64,000 bases of DNA. Source: an uncultured bacterium. GTDB taxonomy: Bacteria > Cyanobacteriota > Vampirovibrionia > Gastranaerophilales > Gastranaerophilaceae. The position numbers and the translations under genes were made by a program. Under the pieces are notes generated by a model. That model was not told the origin of the DNA, made no database searches, and saw only the letters and a program-made list of their open reading frames with translations. Positions 26,523-36,407 of the stretch are shown here, in pieces (the stretch's first letter is position 1; each line of letters begins with the position of its first letter). The stretch spans positions 186,001 through 250,000 of the forward strand of contig CABQAQ010000001.1 of the NCBI GenBank assembly GCA_902462155.1, given 5' to 3'.

Positions 26523-28397
26523 TTATTGATAAATACTCTCAATAAGATCGTGATGTTTGTTAAAAACTTCATTTTTCTTAATTTTAGCAGTAAAAGTCAT
26601 CATTCCATTTTCAGGAGTAAATGGTTCATCAACAAATCTAATATCAGAAATACGTTCAAAAGATCTATAATTGGGTCTGTTCTGGATATTTTTCCTTAAA
26701 CCACTAAGAATATATTGACGCAATTTATGACTATTTTTTGCATCATTTTCTGATAATTTATTTTCTATAGCCCAAGCACGAATCATATCCATATCAGGTA
26801 CAATAAGTGCCCCTAAAGCTGCTTTATCTTGACCAACTAAAACTATTTGCTTTACAAATTCATTTTTTAAACATTCTTGCTCTAGTGACTCAGGTTCAAT
26901 ATTTTCTCCATTGGATAATACTATTATATCTTTTATCCTGCCGGTTAATACAAGCAGATTGTCATCTGTTAACCAACCTAAATCGCCGGTTATAAAGCTT
27001 CCGTCTTTTAGAAATACCTTTTGTGTTTCTTCTGTATTCTTATAGTATCCTCTCATAACTTGAGGTCCTTTGACTAAAACAATCCCCTTTTCTCCTTTAT
27101 TTAAAGGTCTAAAGGTTTCAGGTTCGGCTATTATAATTTTTGTGTCTTTTAGTGGTGGACCTGCTGTATAGGGTTTATTATTTTTATCCGTCCGTACTGT
27201 TAATACAGGGGATGTTTCAGTAAGTCCATAACCTACAAGAATATCAATATTTAAAGCTTCATAAAAGTCTTCTATATGACGTGCTAAAGCACCACCACCT
27301 GAAACTCCTTTTATAAAGTTATTTCCTAATGATTTTTTTATTTTTCTAAATATCAGACATTGTGATATGTAATTAATAGGCATAATCGGTAATATTTTAG
27401 CAAGTGCTATTGTCTTTTGATAAAAACTAGGATGTTGGTTTTCTATACTTAAATTATTTAATATTCTACTTTGTTTTTTAAATTTTAATGAGCAATTAAA
27501 TGAAAATTTGTAAATATTTTGAAAAAGTTTCAATTTTGTTTTCAAAGTAGATTCTATGCCATTATAAATAGATTCCCAGATTCTAGGTACAGAAATCAAA
27601 TAATGCGGATTGTATTTTATAAAATCTTTTTTAATATTTTTTATGTTTGTATAATATTGCTTACATCCAATACCTAGGATATAATATTCACACATTCTTT
27701 CATACATATGCCAAATAGGGAGAATTGATAATACTGTATGTAAAGGTTTTAGATCTAAAGCCGGTTTTATTTGAAAAAATTGAGAAATTAAATTTCCATG
27801 AGATAACATTATACCCTTTGGTTTGCCGGTTGTTCCAGAACTATAGACAATAGTCGCTAAATCATATTGATGATTAAATACATCTTTGTATTTTAAAGTT
27901 TTACCAATAGAAATAGCTTCTTCAAAAGAAATAACAGGGATATCTGTAAATTTATTATCATATGTAGGCTTAAACTTTTTATTACCTATATAAAGAATAA
28001 ATCTGCAATTATTTTTTTTAAGAAATGAGGATAAACTATTTATAAGGTCTAAATTATCACAGACTAAAGCAATACTATCAGAGTGAATATAAATATATTC
28101 AAGTTCACTTATAGGAGCTTTAGAGCCTCTTACAGCGTTAACTGCGCCAGACTTTAATATACCTTGATCAACGACCATCCATTTCCCACAATTCTCGCTA
28201 AATTGTGCTATGTGATTATTCTTCTGTATTCCAAAACTTTGTAAAAAAGCACTTATACTAATAATATCTTCATATAATGATCTAAAGGTCGATTTATAAT
28301 TATTATAATCATCAATAATTGCAGCATTATCGGGATATTTTTGAGAATTTATTTTAAATAGATCACAAATTGATACGCAGTTTTTTATTTTTTTCAT
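26523..28397 (-). CDS. Long-chain fatty acid-CoA ligase (AMP-forming)
   Basis: This 624-residue adenylate-forming enzyme activates a fatty acid with ATP and CoA. The P-loop-like motif YSSGTTGKPKGIMLSHGNL is at about 186-204. VGYGLTETSPVL follows (about 394-405), then TGDLGWL and the hinge TGRIKDIIVLSNGENIEP (about 488-505). The last Lys region is AKIKKNEV. No transmembrane signal is present. It most resembles the FAA1/FadD15-type long-chain group. It is transcribed on its own. The neighbour to the left is convergent, and an unknown gene on the same strand lies 112 bases upstream. Confidence 0.93.
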   Translation of the reverse strand: MKKIKNCVSICDLFKINSQKYPDNAAIIDDYNNYKSTFRSLYEDIISISAFLQSFGIQKNNHIAQFSENCGKWMVVDQGILKSGAVNAVRGSKAPISELEYIYIHSDSIALVCDNLDLINSLSSFLKKNNCRFILYIGNKKFKPTYDNKFTDIPVISFEEAISIGKTLKYKDVFNHQYDLATIVYSSGTTGKPKGIMLSHGNLISQFFQIKPALDLKPLHTVLSILPIWHMYERMCEYYILGIGCKQYYTNIKNIKKDFIKYNPHYLISVPRIWESIYNGIESTLKTKLKLFQNIYKFSFNCSLKFKKQSRILNNLSIENQHPSFYQKTIALAKILPIMPINYISQCLIFRKIKKSLGNNFIKGVSGGGALARHIEDFYEALNIDILVGYGLTETSPVLTVRTDKNNKPYTAGPPLKDTKIIIAEPETFRPLNKGEKGIVLVKGPQVMRGYYKNTEETQKVFLKDGSFITGDLGWLTDDNLLVLTGRIKDIIVLSNGENIEPESLEQECLKNEFVKQIVLVGQDKAALGALIVPDMDMIRAWAIENKLSENDAKNSHKLRQYILSGLRKNIQNRPNYRSFERISDIRFVDEPFTPENGMMTFTAKIKKNEVFNKHHDLIESIYQ

Positions 28398-28509
28398 ATT
28401 ACACCTTCGGATAAAGAATTATTATCTTTATATTATATTGTTATTAAAAAATATAACATAGATATATAGATACATAGATTTATATTAAGTTATATAAATT
28501 TATATAAAC

Positions 28510-29178
28510 TTATATACTAGCTCCACCTAAGGATAGTTTTTTAAGAGAATTTTTAGCTCCATCAATCTTCTCAGAAGCTTGCATTACAAATTTTATAGCC
28601 TCAATATCTTGAAAAATTAAGTCTTTTAATTCTAGTATTTCTTCATAAGAAAGGCTATTAATAGAATTATCATCTAAACTGTTATAAATTTTATTAAAGT
28701 TCTTTTTAGACTTATTTGTTACTGTTTTCTTATTAAGGAATGTGTCACTTGAATACCATAGATAAAACTGATGTAAAAAGTCGTAAAAATCGTAATTATT
28801 TTTATCAATTATAAACATTTTTTTTGAATTAAATGAAAATTTATAATCTGTAATTAGATTAATAAATAAGCCGTAAAAGCCGGAATTTTCAAGAATAAAT
28901 CCTTGATCTTCGTTAATTAAATTAAGTACTTTTTCTGCAAATGGAATTTTATATACATTTATATTATGTTTTTTTAGATAATTAACAATATCATCATTAG
29001 ATTTAAATGATTTTATAATATTATTTAAATTCGAATTGATTTTATTAATTTTTGATTCCTTGTTGGTATTAGAAAAATCATAGGAAATAGATTCAAGAAA
29101 AAAGTTATTTGTTTGTTTTGATAAGCTTATTTTTTTGTTATTAAATATTTTTTTTATATAATTTAGTAAATTATTCAT
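28510..29178 (-). CDS. Hypothetical protein
   Basis: I do not recognise this 222-residue protein. There is no signal peptide or clear membrane helix. The sequence is Asn/Lys/Ser-rich, mixed helix and strand, with a more hydrophobic middle (LENSGFYGLFINLITDYKF, about 95-113). The C-terminal helix is LKDLIFQDIEAIKFVMQAS followed by a Gly-Ala-Ser end. It lies upstream of the acyl-CoA ligase gene on the same strand and divergent from murC. Function cannot be inferred from context. Confidence 0.6.
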   Translation of the reverse strand: MNNLLNYIKKIFNNKKISLSKQTNNFFLESISYDFSNTNKESKINKINSNLNNIIKSFKSNDDIVNYLKKHNINVYKIPFAEKVLNLINEDQGFILENSGFYGLFINLITDYKFSFNSKKMFIIDKNNYDFYDFLHQFYLWYSSDTFLNKKTVTNKSKKNFNKIYNSLDDNSINSLSYEEILELKDLIFQDIEAIKFVMQASEKIDGAKNSLKKLSLGGASI

Positions 29179-29382
29179 ACCAAAAAGCTTTCTATCTCAA
29201 ATGTATAGTAATTATAAAACAAGTTCTTTAAGTAAATTGACAAAATTTTAAAGAAATGTAATAAAAATAAATAGTATTTATTTTATAAAAATTAGATTTA
29301 AGTATTTTCGTAATAATTGTTTTGTAATAAAATAAAATTAGTTAAAATAAAATAACCTTATAATATTTTAAAGGAGAATATA

Positions 29383-30837
29383 TTGCAAAAAATAGTTATG
29401 AAAGATACGGAAATAAAAAAATATAATTTCCATTTTATAGCAATAGGTGGAATAGGTATGAGCGGTTTAGCAAAATACCTGCTTGAAAACGGATATGAAG
29501 TTTCAGGCTCGGATATTAAAGATAGTAAGTATTTAAAACAATTAAAAGATTTGAATGCAAAAATTTTTATAGGTCATAATAAAACTAATTTACCAAAAAA
29601 TAAAAATACTATTGTAGTTGTTAGTTCTGCTATAAAAGATAATAATCAAGAACTTATTGAAGCTAAAAACTTAGGCTATAAAATTTTTCACAGGTCAGAT
29701 TTATTAGAGTTTATATCAAGAACTTTTGTGGAATCAAAAGATTCAATATTCATAGGATTTTCAGGAACCCATGGTAAAACTACAACTAGTGGATTATGTT
29801 CTTATATACTTGAGAAAGCAAAATTTAATCCGTCTTTTTCTGTGGGTGGAATAATTCCAGAATTAAATGTTAATGCAAAATTTGGCGGAAATAAATTTTT
29901 TATTGCTGAATTAGATGAATCTGACGGATCAATAGTTAAATACTCTCCAGATATAAATGTTATAAATAATCTTGAAGCTGATCATCTTGACTTTTATAAA
30001 AATGGATTAGATAGTTTACTTCAAACTTTTAGCAGTTATTTAGCTAATCTTAAAGAAAGTTCTAAGGTTATTATAAATAATGATAATATAGGCAATTTAA
30101 AGTTAATTGAATTGAATAAAAATAAGATAAAAAATTTTATTACATTTGGTTTAAATAAAGCAGATTATAGAGCAATAAATATTGATTATGAAGGTTTTGG
30201 ATCATCTTTTGATGTTATAAAAGATGATCAGATACTAGGAAAAATAAAATTATCAATACCTGGGGAACATAATGTCTATAATGCACTTGGTGTTATAGCT
30301 GCTTGTATTGAAGCTGGTATTGAGTTTGGTAAAATAGAGCAATATTTTCACTCATTTACAGGTATGGGACGTAGATTTCAACAAACAGCAAGGTTTAATG
30401 ATATAACTATAATAGATGATTATGCACATCATCCGTCTGAAATTAAAGCTACTTTAAAAAGCATAGAAAAATATAACAAAGGTAGAAAAATTGTTATATT
30501 TCAACCTCATAGGTATTCAAGATTAAAATCTCTTTGGAAAGATTTTCAACAATGCTTTATAAACAGTGATATAGATATTTTATTTGTGTTGGATGTATAT
30601 GCAGCATCTGAAGAACCTATTTTGGGTATTAACTCTAAAGCTTTTCAAGAATCTTTAAAAGAAAATGGAGTCAATGCCATATATGTAAACGGATCTATAG
30701 AAGAAAATAGTAAACAGATTTTTAATTATTTAAAGCCAAATGATCTTGTTTTAACCTGTGGTGCTGGTGATATTACTCAACTTGGTGGATATTTACTTTT
30801 AGAATTTAAATCAAAAAATGAAGGAGTCAAGGTATAA
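29383..30837 (+). CDS. murC: UDP-N-acetylmuramate-L-alanine ligase MurC
   Basis: This 484-residue enzyme adds L-Ala to UDP-MurNAc, the first peptide step of peptidoglycan synthesis. The N-terminal Rossmann part has AIGGIGMSGLAKYL. The ATP loop is GTHGKTTTS at 128-136. The central domain has ELDESDGS and NNLEADHLDFY. The C-terminal part has DDYAHHPSEI and QPHRYSR. A TTG start at 29383 has AAGGAG 6 nt upstream; an ATG at 29398 is the alternative. It heads the murC-murB-ddl-ftsQ-nadE run, with only 6 bases before murB. Confidence 0.97.
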   Translation: MQKIVMKDTEIKKYNFHFIAIGGIGMSGLAKYLLENGYEVSGSDIKDSKYLKQLKDLNAKIFIGHNKTNLPKNKNTIVVVSSAIKDNNQELIEAKNLGYKIFHRSDLLEFISRTFVESKDSIFIGFSGTHGKTTTSGLCSYILEKAKFNPSFSVGGIIPELNVNAKFGGNKFFIAELDESDGSIVKYSPDINVINNLEADHLDFYKNGLDSLLQTFSSYLANLKESSKVIINNDNIGNLKLIELNKNKIKNFITFGLNKADYRAINIDYEGFGSSFDVIKDDQILGKIKLSIPGEHNVYNALGVIAACIEAGIEFGKIEQYFHSFTGMGRRFQQTARFNDITIIDDYAHHPSEIKATLKSIEKYNKGRKIVIFQPHRYSRLKSLWKDFQQCFINSDIDILFVLDVYAASEEPILGINSKAFQESLKENGVNAIYVNGSIEENSKQIFNYLKPNDLVLTCGAGDITQLGGYLLLEFKSKNEGVKV

Positions 30838-30843
30838 ATTAAT

Positions 30844-31758
30844 ATGAATCATCTATTATTAAAAGAAAATTATGACCTAAAAAATCATACAACATTTAAA
30901 ATCGGTGGAGAAGCACAAAAGGTTTATTTTCCTGATACACAAGAAACCTTAATAGATTTATTAAACAGTAATGAAAATGCTATAGTGCTTGGTAATGCCT
31001 CAAATGTGTTAATCTCTTCATATGGAATAGATAATTCTATAATTTTTACATCTAATTTAAAAAAAGTAAATATAGATAATACCGAAATGCAAGCAGAATG
31101 TGGAGTCTTAGGAATTAGTTTAGCCAAAATGGCACTTAAAAACAGTTTAAGCGGTTTTGAATTTTTGATAGGATTTCCATCAACTGTTGGTGGAGCGGTA
31201 TTTATGAATGCTTCTTGTCATAATCAGTTTATTAGTGATACTTTTATTGAGGGAAAGTTTTTTAAAAAAGATTCTAAGGAAATAATCAACCTAAAGAAAG
31301 ATCAAATGAAATTTGCTTATAGAACATCATTGCTTATGGATAAAGAAGACTTGATATGTTTAGAAGCAAAATTTAGACTTCAAAAAGGTAATAAAATTGA
31401 TATAGAAAATTTAATGAATAGAAATTTAGATTTTAGAAAACAATATCAACCGTCATTAAAGACTCCAAATATTGGAAGTATCTTTAAAAATCCAGAAAAT
31501 GATTCAGCAGGTAGATTACTTGATATAGCAGGATGTAAAAAATTTGTAGAAAATGATGCAAAAGTTTGGGAGAAACATGCTAATTTTATTGTAAATAACG
31601 GTAATTCAGATTCTTTAGATGTATTAAAATTAATGAAAAGAATGAAAGATGAAGTATACAATAGATATGCAATAAATCTTATTCCGGAAATAAGATTTAT
31701 TGGAGGGAAGAATAAGGAAGAAAATGAAATATGGAAAAATTTGATAGAAATAATGTAA
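30844..31758 (+). CDS. murB: UDP-N-acetylenolpyruvoylglucosamine reductase MurB
   Basis: This 304-residue FAD enzyme reduces the enolpyruvyl group to make UDP-MurNAc. It opens with the family pattern NHTTFKIGGEAQ. FLIGFPSTVGGAVFMNA binds the flavin pyrophosphate. The active site includes FAYRTS, IGSIFKNP (candidate proton-donor Ser) and the late PEIRFIG Glu. The compact length fits the type II MurB typical of Gram-positives and Cyanobacteria. The stop overlaps the start of ddl by 28 bases, and murC ends 6 bases upstream. Confidence 0.96.
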   Translation: MNHLLLKENYDLKNHTTFKIGGEAQKVYFPDTQETLIDLLNSNENAIVLGNASNVLISSYGIDNSIIFTSNLKKVNIDNTEMQAECGVLGISLAKMALKNSLSGFEFLIGFPSTVGGAVFMNASCHNQFISDTFIEGKFFKKDSKEIINLKKDQMKFAYRTSLLMDKEDLICLEAKFRLQKGNKIDIENLMNRNLDFRKQYQPSLKTPNIGSIFKNPENDSAGRLLDIAGCKKFVENDAKVWEKHANFIVNNGNSDSLDVLKLMKRMKDEVYNRYAINLIPEIRFIGGKNKEENEIWKNLIEIM

Positions 31759-32672
31759 TTGGTGTACTATATGGTGGTATGTCAAATGAAAGAGAAGTAT
31801 CATTAAGATCAGGAAAAAACGTATACGAGTCATTAAAACGGATAGGTTACAAAAATACTATTTTGATAGATGTTGATGAAAATATAGCAAAAAATTTGGT
31901 AGAAAATAATGTTCAGGTAGCCTATAATGCTTTACATGGAAAATATGGTGAAGATGGTTGTATCCAAGGTCTATTAGAAGTTTTAAAAATACCATATACA
32001 GGTTGTGGAGTATTTTCAAGTGCATTATGTATGAATAAAGATGATACAAAGAAAATATTAGGTTCAAATGGAATAGAACTTATAAAGTCTGTATTGATAA
32101 AAAAAGAAGAAAAAAATATAAAAGAAAAAATAAAAGATTTAAAATATCCGTTGATGCTAAAGCCTGTAACAGAAGGATCCAGTATAGGGATGGTAAAGGT
32201 TGAGAAAGAAGAAGATTTTGATAAATCATTTGAAGAATCTTTAAAATGTAATCAAGATATAATGGTTGAAGAATTTATAGAAGGAATTTCTGCAACAGTA
32301 GGTGTATTGGATATAGAAGATAAAACTATTGCTACTGAAATTTTAGAATTTAGAACAAAAAAAGAATGGTATGATTATGAATGTAAATATACGGAAGGTA
32401 TGACAGAGTTTATATTACCGGCTCAATTTACAGAAGAATTAACAAATAGAATAAAAGAAATAGCTATAAATTCACATAAATATTGTAAATGTAAAAACGT
32501 AAGTCGAGTAGATTTTTTAGTGGATAAAAATAACACACCATATGTTTTAGAAATCAATACAAGTCCTGGTATGACTGATTTAAGTGATTTGCCGGCTCAA
32601 GCTAAAGCTATTGGTTTAAGTTATGACGATTTAGTTTTAACTATATTAAATGGAGCAAGTTTAAATAAGTAA
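31731..32672 (+). CDS. ddl: D-alanine-D-alanine ligase
   Basis: This 313-residue ATP-grasp enzyme joins two D-Ala for the peptidoglycan stem. Visible motifs are VLYGGMSNEREVSLRSG at the start, AYNALHGKYGEDGCIQGLLE, YTGCGVFSSALCMNKD, PLMLKPVTEGSSIGM (ATP loop), and VSRVDFLV...YVLEINTSPGMT (Mg2+ ligands). The length is typical. It overlaps murB by 28 bases and ends 24 bases before ftsQ. With alr at 35200-36348 it supplies the D-Ala-D-Ala branch of wall synthesis. Confidence 0.96.
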   Translation: MEKFDRNNVIGVLYGGMSNEREVSLRSGKNVYESLKRIGYKNTILIDVDENIAKNLVENNVQVAYNALHGKYGEDGCIQGLLEVLKIPYTGCGVFSSALCMNKDDTKKILGSNGIELIKSVLIKKEEKNIKEKIKDLKYPLMLKPVTEGSSIGMVKVEKEEDFDKSFEESLKCNQDIMVEEFIEGISATVGVLDIEDKTIATEILEFRTKKEWYDYECKYTEGMTEFILPAQFTEELTNRIKEIAINSHKYCKCKNVSRVDFLVDKNNTPYVLEINTSPGMTDLSDLPAQAKAIGLSYDDLVLTILNGASLNK

Positions 32673-32696
32673 ATAAAAATATTTAACGAAAGAAAA

Positions 32697-33557
32697 ATGT
32701 CGGAAAATAAAGATCAAAAAAAAATAATACCAAAGCGTATAATAGCAAATAGAATAAAAAGAAAGGTAAGACGTCAACAATTATTATTACGTCGATTAAG
32801 AGTAATTATTCGAATTTTGTTAATCTTTTTTTTAATTTATTTTTCATATAGATTAGTTAATTTACATTATTGGTACTTTTCTTCGGATATATTGAATAGC
32901 AAACCATTAACTAAACATGTAAAAATTTACGGAAATAATATTACACCTAACTACCAAATAATTTCCGCATTAAGACAAGTAGAAATACCAAATAAGCCAA
33001 TATATTTACTTGATACTAAACCTTTTGTAAATGAAATTTTGAAATTAGCACCTATAAAAAAAGTTTATATTACAAGGTTTTGGCTACCAACAAGGTTAGA
33101 AGTTATAATAGAGGAGCGTGAACCATTGATTCTTATAGCGCCAGGTGAAAATTCTCAACCGGTAGCTTTTTTTACTAAAGATGGAGTGCTTATTGGTCGG
33201 AATTATCTTAATTCTGTTCATAATTTTGATACTATAAAAGTCTTAAGTTACGGTATACACGGTGATGATTATAGAAAATGGGATATTAATAAAATTAAAA
33301 ATATAGAAATTTTAGCTCAAGCTATTGAAACATATTCCGGTGAAAAGCTTGTTTATTTAGATTTACGCAATCCTAAAGATATATATGCAAAGATAGAAAG
33401 TAATCTACTTAGAATTGGAGAATTTAATAATACATTATTTAAAAGAATAAAGTCAATAAAGGTTATTTTACCTGAAGCTAAAACTTTAGATAAAAAAATT
33501 AAATATATAGATTTACGCTGGGATGAAGCTAGGTATATAAAATTAGAAGAAGAATAG
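32697..33557 (+). CDS. ftsQ: Cell division protein FtsQ (POTRA domain)
   Basis: This 286-residue protein has a basic cytoplasmic N-terminus (about 1-34, Arg/Lys-rich), one membrane helix at about 37-56 (IIRILLIFFLIYFSYRLV) and an extracytoplasmic part. The POTRA domain (about 77-145) is recognisable from KIYGNNITPNYQIISALRQ and the strand RFWLPTRLEVIIEEREPLILI. The rest matches the FtsQ beta domain loosely. FtsQ links divisome subunits FtsB and FtsL. It follows ddl as in many dcw clusters. FtsA and FtsZ would be expected next, but nadE is there instead. Confidence 0.85.
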   Translation: MSENKDQKKIIPKRIIANRIKRKVRRQQLLLRRLRVIIRILLIFFLIYFSYRLVNLHYWYFSSDILNSKPLTKHVKIYGNNITPNYQIISALRQVEIPNKPIYLLDTKPFVNEILKLAPIKKVYITRFWLPTRLEVIIEEREPLILIAPGENSQPVAFFTKDGVLIGRNYLNSVHNFDTIKVLSYGIHGDDYRKWDINKIKNIEILAQAIETYSGEKLVYLDLRNPKDIYAKIESNLLRIGEFNNTLFKRIKSIKVILPEAKTLDKKIKYIDLRWDEARYIKLEEE

Positions 33558-33567
33558 GAAGTGTATT

Positions 33568-35112
33568 ATGAAAATACAAGTGGCTCAATTAAATTTTGAA
33601 GTTGGAAACTTTGAACTAAATAAAAAAAAGATTATAAATTGTATTAACGAAGCAAAAAATAATAAGATTAATCTTATTATTTTTCCAAACTTGTCAATTT
33701 CCGGATTAAGACCGAGAGATTTATTATTAAACAGATCTTTTAGAAAAACTAATAAGTTAATGCTAGAAGAGATATCAAAAGAGATTAATTCTAATGATAT
33801 TAGCTTACTTATAGGATCGATAGAAGAAGATAACGGTAAGATATTTAATTCTATTTATTTCTTAAACAACGGATCTATAGAATTAGTAAATAGAAAAAAT
33901 AATTTAACAACAGAGGAAAAATTATATTTTGAATCAGATAATTATGCAAAAATAATAAATTATAAAGATATAACTCTTAATGCTTTTTTTGAATCAGATA
34001 TAAATAGTATTAGTAACACAGCAGACTTAAATATTGTATTTGAAGAAAAGACATTTAATAAAAATAATTTAGATATTTATTCTAAAGAAAAATATGATAA
34101 TTTTGCAAATATTGTAATAATAAATCCTATAGGTATTAGCGATAATTTAATTTATACAGGTGGTAGTCTTATAATAAAAGATAGAATGATAATAAAAGAG
34201 GCAAAAAGATATGAAGAAGATACTACTTTATATATAGAATTTAATGATCCATCTTATAAAAAAATAGAGCGAAATAAGTTAGTAAAAGAAGAGGAAATAT
34301 ATAAAGTACTAACATTTGCGTTAAAGGATTATTGCAATAAAGTAGGTTTTAAAAAAGTAGTATTAGGCTTATCCGGAGGAATAGATTCTGCTTTAACAGC
34401 AGTAATAGCAACAAAAGCTTTAGGTAAAGAAAATGTACTTGGAATTACAATGCCAAGTCGGTATTCTTCAGAAGGTAGCTATGAGGATTCATTTAAACTT
34501 GCAAAAAATTTAGGCATTGAGTGTAAAAAAGAACCAATAGAACCATTATTTAATTGCTTTATAGAAAATATGCAGGAAAAAATATATAAAGATCTTGCCG
34601 AAGAAAATTTACAAGCAAGATTAAGAGCTGTTATTTTAATGACATATTCAAATAGAGAAAATAGATTATTATTATCAACAGGCAATAAGTCGGAAACAGC
34701 TATGGGATATTGTACTTTATATGGTGATACTTGTGGTGGTTTAAATTTAATAGCTGACTTATATAAAACAGAAGTTTATGAGCTTTCAAAATGGATAAAT
34801 AGAGATCAGGAATTAATTCCAAATGAGATAATAGAAAAAGCACCTTCTGCTGAGTTAAGACCAGGTCAAAAAGATCAAGATAAATTACCTGAATATGAAG
34901 TATTGGATGATATTATCATAGATTATTTAGAAAAAAATCATACTCTTGAAGAAATATCTAAAAAATATGATAAAAATCTTGTAAAAAATACCATACGTTC
35001 AATTGATAGTATGGAATATAAAAGGAACCAATCTACATTGTTTTTTAGCTTATCAGATAAAACATTTGGATTTAATCGTAATTTCCCAATAATTCAATCT
35101 TATAAACATTAG
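33568..35112 (+). CDS. nadE: NAD+ synthetase with a degenerate glutaminase-like domain
   Basis: This 514-residue protein makes NAD from deamido-NAD and ATP. The C-terminal synthetase domain (about 250-510) is intact: GLSGGIDSALTAVIATKALG (P-loop), then LSTGNKSETAMGYCTLYGDTCGGL and LYKTEVYELSKW. The N-terminal domain (1-230) is nitrilase-like, as in glutamine-dependent enzymes. However, the catalytic Glu is Asn41 (FPNLSISGL) and the usual C-E-D motif reads FFESDI (about 140-145), with no Cys. Only a Lys near 110 is kept. Glutamine hydrolysis is therefore unlikely, and free ammonia may be the nitrogen source. It follows ftsQ by 10 bases. A bidirectional hairpin terminator follows. Confidence 0.93.
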   Translation: MKIQVAQLNFEVGNFELNKKKIINCINEAKNNKINLIIFPNLSISGLRPRDLLLNRSFRKTNKLMLEEISKEINSNDISLLIGSIEEDNGKIFNSIYFLNNGSIELVNRKNNLTTEEKLYFESDNYAKIINYKDITLNAFFESDINSISNTADLNIVFEEKTFNKNNLDIYSKEKYDNFANIVIINPIGISDNLIYTGGSLIIKDRMIIKEAKRYEEDTTLYIEFNDPSYKKIERNKLVKEEEIYKVLTFALKDYCNKVGFKKVVLGLSGGIDSALTAVIATKALGKENVLGITMPSRYSSEGSYEDSFKLAKNLGIECKKEPIEPLFNCFIENMQEKIYKDLAEENLQARLRAVILMTYSNRENRLLLSTGNKSETAMGYCTLYGDTCGGLNLIADLYKTEVYELSKWINRDQELIPNEIIEKAPSAELRPGQKDQDKLPEYEVLDDIIIDYLEKNHTLEEISKKYDKNLVKNTIRSIDSMEYKRNQSTLFFSLSDKTFGFNRNFPIIQSYKH

Positions 35113-35146
35113 CATTAAATATTTATTATGATATTTATAGTTAAAT

Positions 35147-35178
35147 AAAAAGGATTTATAAATTTATAAATCCTTTTT
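35147..35178. terminator. Bidirectional terminator between nadE and alr
   Basis: A perfect 16-bp inverted repeat (AAAAAGGATTTATAAA and its complement) is flanked by A and T runs, so it can end transcripts from both convergent genes. Confidence 0.75.
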
Positions 35179-35199
35179 TATATTAAAAAATATAAAACA

Positions 35200-36348
35200 T
35201 TATCTTGTATAAACTCTAGATAATCTAACTTTTAATCTGCATATTAATTCATAATGTATAGTATTTAATATTTTAGCCCAAGAATCAATATAAATTTTAT
35301 GATTTCCATCGTCGCCAAGAAGAGTGATAATATCACCTTCCTTAGCATCAGCAACATTAGAAATATCAAACATCATCTGATCCATAGTAATATTACCAAC
35401 TTGTTTAACAATTTTACCATTAAGTAGTCCTGAAATTTTATTAGATAAACCTCTAGAAACTCCATCAGCGTATCCTATAGGAATTGTAGCTATTAAAGAA
35501 TTATCTTTTTTCTCTATATAAGTATGTGAATAACTAATACCTTCACCTTTATGAACATTATGAATATTAACAATTCTTGCTTTTAAAGAAATTACATTTT
35601 TAATATCAATATCAACTTGTCTATTTAAAGGTAAATCAGGTAAAAAACCATAAGTTTCGATACCTAAGCGTACCATATTATATTTCTGTACGTCTTGTTG
35701 AAAACTTAAAATTCCGGCAGTATTTAGAATATGCAATGAAAGATTATCAGAATTAATACTATTAATAACATTATTCCATTTATTTAATTGTTTTAAAGTT
35801 TCATATTCATTTTCGCTTATAGCTAAATGAGAAAATATACCTTTTAAATCAATAAAATCACAAGATTGAACCTTTTTAATAAAATCAACAGCATTAAGAT
35901 AATTGACACCAATTCTATTCATACCTGTATCAATTTTGATATGTACTTTAGGTTTAATACCTGTTTTTTCAAAAGCAATTTTACAAGCTTGTATATGTTG
36001 ATCTGAGAAAATAGATAACATAATATCATGTAAAGCAGCATAATCAAAAGACCATATAGGAGCAGCACCTAAAATTAAAATAGGCGTATCAAATTTGGCT
36101 TGTCTTAACTGCATACCTTCATCAATAGAGGCAACACCAAAAATATCTACACCTGAAGCTAATAAAGTAGGAGCTATTTCAATAGATCCACATCCATAAG
36201 CATCAGCTTTAATAACAGATAATAATTTAGTTTTAGCCGGTAATATTTTTTTTATTTCAAGTACATTATGCTCAATAGAATCAAGGTTAATTTCTACCCA
36301 AGCATCACGTTTCATATTTTTATAATTTATTAATCGATTATTTCTCAT
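35200..36348 (-). CDS. alr: Alanine racemase
   Basis: This 382-residue PLP enzyme makes D-Ala. The PLP lysine is Lys47 in SVIKADAYGCG. The KPKVHIKIDTGMNRIG strand and RLGIETYG follow, then the C-terminal beta domain with SYSHTYIEKK (catalytic Tyr region) and IPIGYADGVSRGL. The length fits the family. The start is uncertain. ATG 36348 gives 12 extra residues before the conserved RDAWVEINLDSIEHN; ATG 36312 would begin just before it. Neither has a clear ribosome site. It is convergent with nadE and divergent from the zinc-ribbon gene. Confidence 0.95.
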   Translation of the reverse strand: MRNNRLINYKNMKRDAWVEINLDSIEHNVLEIKKILPAKTKLLSVIKADAYGCGSIEIAPTLLASGVDIFGVASIDEGMQLRQAKFDTPILILGAAPIWSFDYAALHDIMLSIFSDQHIQACKIAFEKTGIKPKVHIKIDTGMNRIGVNYLNAVDFIKKVQSCDFIDLKGIFSHLAISENEYETLKQLNKWNNVINSINSDNLSLHILNTAGILSFQQDVQKYNMVRLGIETYGFLPDLPLNRQVDIDIKNVISLKARIVNIHNVHKGEGISYSHTYIEKKDNSLIATIPIGYADGVSRGLSNKISGLLNGKIVKQVGNITMDQMMFDISNVADAKEGDIITLLGDDGNHKIYIDSWAKILNTIHYELICRLKVRLSRVYTR

Positions 36349-36407
36349 ATTTTAATTATAATACAAATAGAAAAAATGCACTTTTATATAAAAATGGAAA
36401 ATAAAAA

